Shown: positions 32,017 to 38,291 of the stretch, one piece after another
How positions within the stretch are numbered: the first letter of the stretch is position 1
Layout: each line of letters opens with the position of its first letter
From: CAZAGD01 sp964484485
Lineage (GTDB): Bacteria > Desulfobacterota > SM23-61
Direction of reading: 5' to 3'
Assembly: GCA_964484485.1 (NCBI GenBank)
Contig: CAZAGD010000239.1
Span: 1-38,291 of the forward strand
DNA: 38,291 bases
Program-made: the position numbers and the translations under genes
The notes under the pieces: model-generated
Database searches by the model: none
Told to the model about the DNA's origin: nothing
What the model saw: the letters and a program-made list of their open reading frames with translations, nothing else

Positions 32017-33603
32017 TTATCCTCGAAGGACTTTCCCTGAGCGGACCGAAGTTAATTTGCCTTTATCAACAGCAATTTTTCCATTGATGATCACGTATTC
32101 AATACCTACTGGGTATCGATTAGGTTCAGTGTAAGTTCCTTTATCAATAATGGTATCGAAATCAAAGATGACCAGGTCTGCCACTTGGCCCTCTCTGATT
32201 ACACCGCGGTCTTGGAGCCCAAGACGCTGTGCAGGAAAAGAAGTCATCTTTCTTATGGCCTGTGGAAGAGAAATAACTTTTTCTTCTCGCACATATTTCC
32301 CAAGAAAACGCGCACAAGTTCCATAGACCCGGGGGTGCGGTTTTCCTCCAACGATTCCATCCGTGCATAGCATCATAAGCTCACTCCTCATGATCTCTTT
32401 AATATCATCCTCACAACCATAGAAGAGAACCATGGTAACCGCGTTCTCTTCAGAAATAATTAGATCCGCTACAACATCAATGGGAGTCTTTTGAGTAATT
32501 TTGGCAATTTCGGCGATGGATTTCCCTTCGGCAAACCGGTTTTTGTCAGTTTTAACAGCACTAACGACAATATTGTTCCAGCCAATTAAATCAACCCAAT
32601 TATCCCAACTTTCGAGAATTATATTTTCCTGGATTTTGCGGATCTCTTCTCGAAGGGCCGGCTGTTTTAACCGTTCCAGGAGTTTGGCAGTCCCACCTGA
32701 GTGGAAGCGGGGAGGAATTACGGCATCAAGCATAGTGCTTCCAGCGACATATGGATATTGGTCAAAAGTTAAATCGAGACCTTTATCATGGGCTTCTTCC
32801 AAAAAGCTTAACACTTGTGTAGCTTTTCCCCAATTCCTCCTGCCAGCTATTTTGAGATGGGAGATATGGAGCGGGCATTCTGCTTCTTCACAGATCTCGA
32901 TTACCTCGCTGATTGAATCGAGAACTCCATCACCCTCGTTCCGCATATGAACGACGAATATCCCTCCGTACCTGGCAGTCACTCGGCAAAGTTCTACAAG
33001 CTCGATGCGGTCTGCATACATTCCTGGAGGATAAATAAGCCCTGTAGAAAAACCGCATGCACCTTCCTCCATTGCTTGGGAAAGGATTTGCTTCATCTTT
33101 TCCAGTTCTTCGCAATTGGCCGGCCGGTTTTCCCATCCCACCACAGTGGCCCGAATTGCTCCATGAGGGACTAACATCATGGTGTTAGTAGCGGGCGGCA
33201 ATTTTTCAAGGGCGGATAGAAATTCCGCAATTGAATTCCATGGCCATTTCTCTAAATAAGTCCCGAGGAGTCCAGATACGCGAAGCATCATATAAGGTTT
33301 GTTGACTTCATCCAGGGGCGCCACCGAAAGTCCATCCTGTCCGATGAGGGAGGTGGTAATACCTTGCAGTAGTTTAGAATCTTCATCGGGATGCTTAAAG
33401 ACCAGCAAATCTGAATGGGTGTGCGTATCGATAAAACCAGGGGAGACTATTAGCCCAGAAGCATTAATAATGCGATCCGCTGGATCGCTGATTTGAGGTT
33501 TTACTTGAACTATTTTATCTCCACGAATCCCAATATCGCCATAAAACCATGGATTCCCACATCCGTCAACAATCTTACCATTTTTAATCAGTAAGCTCAA
33601 CAT
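32017..33603 (-). CDS. N-acyl-D-amino-acid deacylase family amidohydrolase
   Basis: A 528-residue enzyme of the D-aminoacylase/dihydroorotase-like amidohydrolase superfamily, with AAGGA before the ATG. Landmarks: VSPGFIDTHTHSDLL (His61, His63), LHISHLKIAGRRNWG, FVVHMRNEGDGVLDSISEVI and MLCTDGIVGGKPHPRVYGT (catalytic Asp). Where characterised D-aminoacylases have GNCG (zinc Cys96), this protein has GQDG (Asp90), a variant I recall from other members but one that changes the metal site. It follows the TRAP receptor gene by 76 bases and is the last gene of the DctQMP operon, so its substrate is probably what that TRAP system imports: an N-acyl amino acid or another amide-bearing carboxylate. Confidence 0.88.
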   Translation of the reverse strand: MLSLLIKNGKIVDGCGNPWFYGDIGIRGDKIVQVKPQISDPADRIINASGLIVSPGFIDTHTHSDLLVFKHPDEDSKLLQGITTSLIGQDGLSVAPLDEVNKPYMMLRVSGLLGTYLEKWPWNSIAEFLSALEKLPPATNTMMLVPHGAIRATVVGWENRPANCEELEKMKQILSQAMEEGACGFSTGLIYPPGMYADRIELVELCRVTARYGGIFVVHMRNEGDGVLDSISEVIEICEEAECPLHISHLKIAGRRNWGKATQVLSFLEEAHDKGLDLTFDQYPYVAGSTMLDAVIPPRFHSGGTAKLLERLKQPALREEIRKIQENIILESWDNWVDLIGWNNIVVSAVKTDKNRFAEGKSIAEIAKITQKTPIDVVADLIISEENAVTMVLFYGCEDDIKEIMRSELMMLCTDGIVGGKPHPRVYGTCARFLGKYVREEKVISLPQAIRKMTSFPAQRLGLQDRGVIREGQVADLVIFDFDTIIDKGTYTEPNRYPVGIEYVIINGKIAVDKGKLTSVRSGKVLRG

Positions 33604-33679
33604 TGCTTAATCCTTATTAAATAGGCCAAATGAGGAAAAATAATTATGGAATCCTCTTTAGCCTTTAGTTCATAAATAA

Positions 33680-34756
33680 TTAGTATTGCTTTATAATTTT
33701 CTCCAGTTCGTCTTGAATCTTCTGAGTCATGTTTTGACCAGGGTAATGCTTTTCTAACCAAGGTTTGCAAAGCTCGTTCCATACGGCAGGCATATTGGCC
33801 TTCTTGCGGAAGGCTTCTCTTTCAGCCGCTGTAGGCCAATAAATATTTAAACCTGCTGAGATAAGCTTTTTCTTGTATTCTTCGTCAGCCTTTTTACGCT
33901 CCCGATAATCTCTTGCTTCTGCTTCTTTAGCAGCTTTCCAAATAACATCTTTTATGTCCTGGGGGAGTTTATCCCATAGCTTCCGGTTCATAGTAATATT
34001 GCAGGAGTCCCAGGCCCAATCCAAGGCCGTGTAATACTTTAGAACCTCATAGTGCCGCTCCTCTACTAGCGACCCCCAAAGGCTCCAGCATCCATCGACA
34101 ACTCCGGTCTGTAGCGCATTATAAAGGTCAGCCCAGGGAATAGTTTGAAGGTGCATTCCCGTCCCCTTACCCATGTTCTCAAGTGTTCGGACAAACCCGA
34201 GAGAAGCAGAAACTCTCAATTTCAACTTGCTTAAGTCATCAGGGGTCTTGATTGGACGAACTTTATTCCCTAATCCATAAGGACCCATGGGAGAACTCCA
34301 AATAAGTTTGTGCCCTACTTCTTCATAAGCTTTATCCATTACTCGATAAAGAATTCCGTCAGGAAAAGCATAGGCGACTGCTGCCTCCTCGTAGGTCCCA
34401 ACGGTCCAGGGCATCCAGTTAAGCATACCGCCGGGTACAAGATTAACGTAAGGTGCAAAGACACCCATTTCAATGCTTCCTTCTCGAACCGCGTGGAAAA
34501 TTTCATCGTGTGTACCAAGGAGACCGCTTGGTTTGAATGTGGCCTGGATTCTGCCATTGGAATATTTATTCAGCAAGTCGCAAAAAAGCTGGATGGAATC
34601 ATTTCGAACCTTCTGAGTCCATGGGCTTCCTAATCGCCATTTATACTCGGGCCCCTTTTGTGCTAAAGCTGATTGCTCAGATAAAAAACCGAGGATTGCT
34701 ACCCAAAAGAATAACATTCCCCAAAAACCAAGGATTTCGGACATTTTTCTTTTCAT
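33680..34756 (-). CDS. dctP: TRAP transporter substrate-binding protein, DctP family
   Basis: A 358-residue periplasmic receptor. GGAGGAG precedes the ATG, and a signal peptide runs through FFWVAILGFLSEQSALAQ. Typical DctP segments are LGSPWTQKVRNDSIQLFCDL, LGTHDEIFHAVREGSIEMG, KLKLRVSASLGFVRTLENMG (with the carboxylate-binding arginine region) and PWADLYNALQTGVVDGCW. It works with DctQ and DctM encoded upstream in the same direction, although 276 bases separate it from dctM. That gap holds only a short TCCGGC/GCCGGA hairpin (34788-34801). The following gene is a deacylase-like amidohydrolase, which hints at the ligand class. Confidence 0.93.
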   Translation of the reverse strand: MKRKMSEILGFWGMLFFWVAILGFLSEQSALAQKGPEYKWRLGSPWTQKVRNDSIQLFCDLLNKYSNGRIQATFKPSGLLGTHDEIFHAVREGSIEMGVFAPYVNLVPGGMLNWMPWTVGTYEEAAVAYAFPDGILYRVMDKAYEEVGHKLIWSSPMGPYGLGNKVRPIKTPDDLSKLKLRVSASLGFVRTLENMGKGTGMHLQTIPWADLYNALQTGVVDGCWSLWGSLVEERHYEVLKYYTALDWAWDSCNITMNRKLWDKLPQDIKDVIWKAAKEAEARDYRERKKADEEYKKKLISAGLNIYWPTAAEREAFRKKANMPAVWNELCKPWLEKHYPGQNMTQKIQDELEKIIKQY

Positions 34757-35032
34757 TTTTCTCTCCTCCTATCCTTAATTTTTTAACTCCGGCTTGCCGG
34801 AATTATTTTAAGCCTGGATAAAACATTTTAACTTTGATTGGTTTTCTCTCCCTTGATGAATAAAAGAACTATTTAACTAAATAGAATTTCCAATATTATT
34901 AAAATAGCCGGCTACTACGGCATACCTTTAATTAGCCATATGATTGATTTCAGTTTCATTGGTAAAGGAATTCAAGATCCGTTTGTCTATGCATAATTGC
35001 TAACTGAATTTTTAAGTGCAATATGCCACAAA

Positions 35033-36364
35033 TTAAGGAACACCTACTATTGCCTTTCCCAAGACTGCCACTGGTAGCCACAAAGATAGAGCAGGAATGT
35101 AGGTAGTGAGCAATAGAACGGGGATACCCACTAAAAATAAGAAAATTACCATTGGGGGAACAAGCTCCTCATAGCGAAGGTTGGACAACTTAGTCCCCAG
35201 GAAAATAGAAATTGCATAAGGTGGAGTAACAACCCCCAGGCCAATATTCAGCACAATTATAGCTCCCAAATGAACCATATTAACGTCTAATTTCTGAATA
35301 AGAGGAGTTATAAGGGGGACAACGATGATTAAAATAGGAATGCCGTCGATAAACATACCCAGGATGAGAAGCAATATATTCATCATTAAAAGAATAATAT
35401 ATTTATTTTCAGAAATTCCCAGGATAAATTGAGTCATGAGCTCACCAATCCCTTCTCGAATCAAGAGGCGAGTAAATACGGTCCCAAATCCGAGCAAAAA
35501 GGCGATCATGCCCATAGTAACAACTGTCGTCTTGGAGCATTCCCAAAAATTGCTTAACTTCATCTCCCGATATATTAAAAACCCGACTAAAATAGTGTAT
35601 AGAACAGCCACGGCCCCAGCCTCATTGGGCGTAAAAATTCCCCCATAAATCCCGAACAAAACAATTATTGGGCAACCTAAGGCCGGCAAGGCTGACCAAG
35701 TCGATGCTCCTATTTCTCGAATCGACTCAGCAAAAGTAGTAGGAAGTTTGGGGGCTTCAGCTCTAGGGCTAAAGTAACGGGGACATAAAAAGGTGTTGAT
35801 TAGAATATATCCCCCTGCGAGAATTAATCCAGGAATAACCGTGGCCAAAAATACTGCCGCAACTGATTGCTGGGCCACCAGACAGTAAATAAGTCCGGGA
35901 ACACTAGGAGGAATCAGGTATCCTAAAAAGCTTGAAGAACAAAGCACGGCAGTCACATATCTCCGCTCATAGCCCAGTTTTTCTAAGCCCGGCACCAGAA
36001 TGGGAATCAAAGCCGCAATTACTGGAAGTGATGAGCCTGTTAAGGCACCCATGAACACGGCCGATACAATACCAACATCCACTAATCCTCCGCGGATCCT
36101 CCCAACCAAGGCATAAGATAGCCTTACTAAACGGGCAGATATTCCAGATTCAGAGATGAGGTTGCCCGCATATATGAAAAAGGCGATGGCCATAAGGATG
36201 TAATTATCAATGGCATGGTAAAAGGTACCCGCCATGAAAGAAAAAGAGCCCTTGATTAATAAGAGCCCTATGAACGTGCTGCCTAAAAAAACCCAGCATA
36301 GCGGAAGGCCTGTAAGGATCCCGATGAAAAAAGCTACCAGTGCAAGGAATATACCTTGCTCCAT
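35033..36364 (-). CDS. dctM: TRAP transporter large permease, DctM family
   Basis: A 443-residue membrane protein with about a dozen hydrophobic segments. DctM-type motifs include GALTGSSLPVIAALIPILVPGLEKLGY, the SSSFLGYLIPPSVPGLIYCL segment and the C-terminal GLGVVTPPYAISIFLG. Its ATG immediately follows the TAA stop of dctQ (TAAATG), with AAAGGAG inside the end of dctQ, so the two are translationally coupled. It carries the ion-coupled transport path of a tripartite importer in the inner membrane. Length and motifs are normal. Confidence 0.95.
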   Translation of the reverse strand: MEQGIFLALVAFFIGILTGLPLCWVFLGSTFIGLLLIKGSFSFMAGTFYHAIDNYILMAIAFFIYAGNLISESGISARLVRLSYALVGRIRGGLVDVGIVSAVFMGALTGSSLPVIAALIPILVPGLEKLGYERRYVTAVLCSSSFLGYLIPPSVPGLIYCLVAQQSVAAVFLATVIPGLILAGGYILINTFLCPRYFSPRAEAPKLPTTFAESIREIGASTWSALPALGCPIIVLFGIYGGIFTPNEAGAVAVLYTILVGFLIYREMKLSNFWECSKTTVVTMGMIAFLLGFGTVFTRLLIREGIGELMTQFILGISENKYIILLMMNILLLILGMFIDGIPILIIVVPLITPLIQKLDVNMVHLGAIIVLNIGLGVVTPPYAISIFLGTKLSNLRYEELVPPMVIFLFLVGIPVLLLTTYIPALSLWLPVAVLGKAIVGVP

Positions 36365-36898
36365 TTAATTTGCTCCTTTCGAGGATAGATTTTTTTGGCG
36401 CTTTATGAAATCCCAAATATCTCTCACAAAAATAATTGTGAGATGCATCAGAACTAAAAGAAGAGCAATGAAGAGATATATTTGAAGCCAGCTTGTATTG
36501 AACCATCGGACCAAAGTACCCCACTCTGGGTATTGAATCGCCCTCTTCATGAATTGGTAGGCCACAGGAAAAAATACCAGCAAAATAATGATTGCTAGGG
36601 CATCAAGGAAAATTTTATAAAGGGCACCGCCTATGGGCTTATTTTTAAAGAGGCGGTTACGAAACATTTCTATTGAGATATGACCTTCTTTGCTGGCCGT
36701 AACCGCCGCGGCCGTAAACATAAAGAAGACGAAAATGTAAAGGGCAAAGTCGTTGAGCCACATAATTTCATAATGAAAAATATAGCGATTTGCAATAGTG
36801 GCGCATATGAAAAGGGTGGTAATGCAAAGCGTCACTACACAAAAGATAATTTCAGCTTTCTCAATAATCTTTAATAGAAATTGAAGGAATTTTTGCAT
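36365..36898 (-). CDS. dctQ: TRAP transporter small permease, DctQ family
   Basis: A 177-residue protein with four membrane segments and basic ends, the normal DctQ form. Recognisable regions are FICATIANRYIFHYEIMWLND, FVFFMFTAAAVTASKEGHIS and YPEWGTLVRWFNTSWLQIY. It begins the DctQ-DctM-DctP-deacylase operon. Its ATG is only 42 bases from the left end of the transposase element at 36941, so any native promoter further upstream has been displaced by the element. The transposase is co-directional and could now feed transcription into this operon. Confidence 0.92.
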   Translation of the reverse strand: MQKFLQFLLKIIEKAEIIFCVVTLCITTLFICATIANRYIFHYEIMWLNDFALYIFVFFMFTAAAVTASKEGHISIEMFRNRLFKNKPIGGALYKIFLDALAIIILLVFFPVAYQFMKRAIQYPEWGTLVRWFNTSWLQIYLFIALLLVLMHLTIIFVRDIWDFIKRQKNLSSKGAN

Positions 36899-36940
36899 AT
36901 CCTTGTATTACCTCACTTTGAGCTGAAGACTAAATGTATC

Positions 36941-36967
36941 GGGGTCAAACCTTTAAAATTTAATTGA
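36941..36967 (+). repeat. Left terminal inverted repeat (27 bp)
   Basis: Starts GGGGTCAAACCTTTAAAATT and is the exact reverse complement of 37946-37972. Its inner part contains TTAAA-A-TTTAA, itself a small palindrome. The transposase stop codon (TAA) lies within it, at 36960-36962. Confidence 0.9.
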
Positions 36968-37913
36968 GACATCTACTCTTAAGTTCCTCAATATCTGCTT
37001 TAAGATGATTTGAAACGTCAATTTCCTTTTCAATCTTTTTAAGAATGATACTTATAGCAGCGCCCTTTATGTTAAATATCCTCCCTATTTCAATATTCTT
37101 TAACCCCGTTAGAGTTCTACATAAATATATCCCAATATCCCTGCCAATATTCTCCTTTTTCTTGTTTCGCAAAATATCTTCTCCGTATTTGTCAGTTATC
37201 ACTTTAAGTACTTTCTCTGCAGAAACATCAGCCTTGATTAATTTCCTCAATGCAGGAATCTCATCATCCATATCTTTTCCAGCAAGAATTTTTTTGATGC
37301 CTTCTACAAATTTCTCTTTCCCAAGGATTACCCCAGCTTTTATCTCACCCAACCATGACCTATCATCAATCGCCCCTAACTCTACAAATTCTCTGTATTT
37401 CTTAATGGCAATATTCTTATCTTCGGAAAAATAACTCAATGTATCATCGATCTCTACAAGCCCTCTTCTGTTTTTACGAAAAAACTCCTGATAGCTTGAC
37501 CACTTATAATTTATCGGATTGGTGGTAATACCTGACCTTACTGGATTTAAGTGAATATACCTGCTTAATTGAAGGAGGTAATTTTCTTTATCTACTACTA
37601 TGGCCTTAAACCTCCCTTGAAATAGATGCCCAGATCTCCTATATCTCTTATTTATATAAACTGTATAACTGGTATTTATGTTTTGCATTATCTGTGAAAG
37701 ATTGGCTCGAGGAGTCTCTAATAAAAGATGGTAATGATTTTTCATCAAACAATAGGCATGAAGTAAGTATCTATACCTATCCTTTGTCGTCTTCATGATT
37801 TCTAAAAATTTTCCCCTATCCCGGTCATCGAAAAATATATCTTCCTTCTGATTCCCTCTTGAGGTCACATGGTAAAAGGCCCCTTCGTATTCAATCCTAA
37901 GCTGTCTTGGCAT
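36960..37913 (-). CDS. REP-associated tyrosine transposase (Y1, HUH family)
   Basis: The likely start is the ATG at 37913, giving 317 residues opening MPRQLRIEYEGAFYHVTSRG, the standard entry of REP-associated transposases; the longer upstream frame only adds terminal-repeat sequence. The HUH metal motif is KNHYHLLLE (His60, His62), and the candidate nucleophile tyrosine lies in NTSYTVYINKRY (Tyr83 or Tyr86), followed by SGHLFQGRFKAI and YIHLNPVRSG. The C-terminal third has a probable HTH (LKNIEIGRIFNIKGAAISIIL) absent from minimal IS200 proteins and typical of RAYT relatives. It would cut and join single-stranded DNA at the element ends. A second copy of its 3' end survives at 29802-29945. 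Confidence 0.9.
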   Translation of the reverse strand: MPRQLRIEYEGAFYHVTSRGNQKEDIFFDDRDRGKFLEIMKTTKDRYRYLLHAYCLMKNHYHLLLETPRANLSQIMQNINTSYTVYINKRYRRSGHLFQGRFKAIVVDKENYLLQLSRYIHLNPVRSGITTNPINYKWSSYQEFFRKNRRGLVEIDDTLSYFSEDKNIAIKKYREFVELGAIDDRSWLGEIKAGVILGKEKFVEGIKKILAGKDMDDEIPALRKLIKADVSAEKVLKVITDKYGEDILRNKKKENIGRDIGIYLCRTLTGLKNIEIGRIFNIKGAAISIILKKIEKEIDVSNHLKADIEELKSRCLN

Positions 37914-37945
37914 GAGAATAGAATATAAAAATAAAAAGAAGAATG

Positions 37946-37972
37946 TCAATTAAATTTTAAAGGTTTGACCCC
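37946..37972 (-). repeat. Right terminal inverted repeat (27 bp)
   Basis: Ends in TTTAAAGGTTTGACCCC, the exact inverse of the left repeat at 36941-36967. It also contributes the last six codons and stop of the neighbouring HEPN-like gene. Confidence 0.9.
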
Positions 37973-38291
37973 TTATATTGTTTTTGTTCCACTTCGTAGG
38001 TGGAAACACGGGCTTTCGATACAATTTCTCAAGCAAGCCCTTAGCTAAGTGAATGGCTTTTTTTGCTTCTTCCTCAGAGAGCCATTCCAAACCATACTCC
38101 GCTTTAACATAAAGGGCAAAAAGATCTTGGAAGTCCTTCTTCAGATCACTTCCAAAATACTTCTCAATTAAAGGAAGAAGCACGACTACTTTACTCGAAT
38201 AACCTTCTCCTCTCATCGCCAAAGCAGCTTGCACAGCGTGTTTGGCAGCTATGAAACATAAATCACCAATGCCCGAAAACATTCCTCGGGC
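37950..38291 (-). CDS. HEPN-domain-like protein, 5' part outside window
   Basis: The frame stays open to the window edge, so the true start is unknown; the first ATG seen is at 38282. Visible residues include CFIAAKHAVQAALAMRGEGY, then LLPLIEKYFGSDLKKDFQDL, AEYGLEWLSEEEAKKAIHLA and KGLLEKLYRKP. The pattern of paired helices with a central A-K-H segment and AEYG followed by an acidic EEEAKKAI helix resembles HEPN proteins, often partners of nucleotidyltransferases in toxin-antitoxin pairs. The usual RxxxxH RNase motif is not seen in this part. The last residues (GQTFKI) and the stop come from the transposase terminal repeat, so the native C-terminus was probably replaced. Confidence 0.55.
   Translation of the reverse strand, partial: ARGMFSGIGDLCFIAAKHAVQAALAMRGEGYSSKVVVLLPLIEKYFGSDLKKDFQDLFALYVKAEYGLEWLSEEEAKKAIHLAKGLLEKLYRKPVFPPTKWNKNNIRGQTFKI

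Larger units (their letters stand above)
36941..37972 (-). mobile_element. Autonomous Y1-transposase element (RAYT/IS200-like) with perfect inverted ends
   Basis: The 1,032-bp element has exact 27-bp inverted repeats at its ends (36941-36967 and 37946-37972) and a single - strand transposase gene between them. Related ends and deleted copies occur elsewhere in this window. Its left end lies just upstream of dctQ and its right end overlaps the 3' end of a HEPN-like gene. The mobile call rests on the transposase plus multiple related copies; target duplications were not evident. Confidence 0.87.

Noticed and set aside
34788..34801. TCCGGC/GCCGGA hairpin between dctM and dctP as a terminator
   Set aside because: Only a 6-bp stem with a 2-base loop, and the T-rich side faces the + strand while the genes are on the - strand.

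Overview
The window looks like a chromosomal segment of an anaerobic, organic-acid-using bacterium, most likely a Desulfobacterota/Deltaproteobacteria-type lineage. The reasons are a TAXI-type TRAP transporter, an ADP-forming acyl-CoA synthetase subunit, a GlcD/GlcF-like dehydrogenase, a DUF169 protein, rubrerythrin, acyl-CoA enzymes and REP-associated (Y1) transposase elements. This placement is an inference from gene content, not from a marker gene. No rRNA, tRNA or CRISPR array was seen.

Region 1 (1-11,372) is mainly on the + strand. A partial XRE-cupin regulator diverges from an ADP-forming acyl-CoA synthetase alpha-type protein. Then come a TAXI binding protein, a strong terminator, the fused TRAP permease, an IlvD/Edd dehydratase, a GlcD-like flavoprotein, a GlcF-like Fe-S protein and an acyl-CoA dehydrogenase. 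Together they suggest uptake and oxidation of a carboxylic acid (2-hydroxy, dihydroxy or branched-chain), with CoA activation and a flavin-linked oxidation step.

Region 2 (11,515-24,461) holds mixed housekeeping and accessory genes: an SPFH/prohibitin protein, a small HTH-plus-Cys protein lying between two direct repeats, rubrerythrin, an enoyl-CoA hydratase/isomerase, an SDR, and a likely operon of small protein, TPP enzyme, phosphofructokinase and DUF169 protein. BioY, a zinc metallopeptidase, a Cys-rich small protein, an alpha/beta hydrolase and a RidA protein follow. It ends in about 670 bases of repeat-rich DNA.

Region 3 (about 24,374-31,630) is visibly richer in G+C. It encodes a dipeptide-type ABC importer (binding protein and two permeases, no ATPases), a YtcJ-like amidohydrolase and a saccharopine-dehydrogenase-like oxidoreductase. 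Transposase-family termini lie at both edges. Inside is a graveyard where the 3' end of a Y1 transposase is joined to a broken DruA/DUF4338-like gene.

Region 4 (31,631-38,291) returns to lower G+C. It holds a DctQ-DctM-DctP TRAP transporter followed by an N-acyl-D-amino-acid deacylase-like enzyme, all on the - strand. Just upstream is an intact Y1 (RAYT-like) transposase in a 1,032-bp element with perfect 27-bp inverted ends, and then a partial HEPN-like gene.

The most unusual feature is a family of related termini, all starting GGGGTCA, present as a full autonomous element, a 94-bp deletion derivative, a truncated copy, and solo or diverged ends. In two places a terminus supplies the last codons and stop of a neighbouring ORF.
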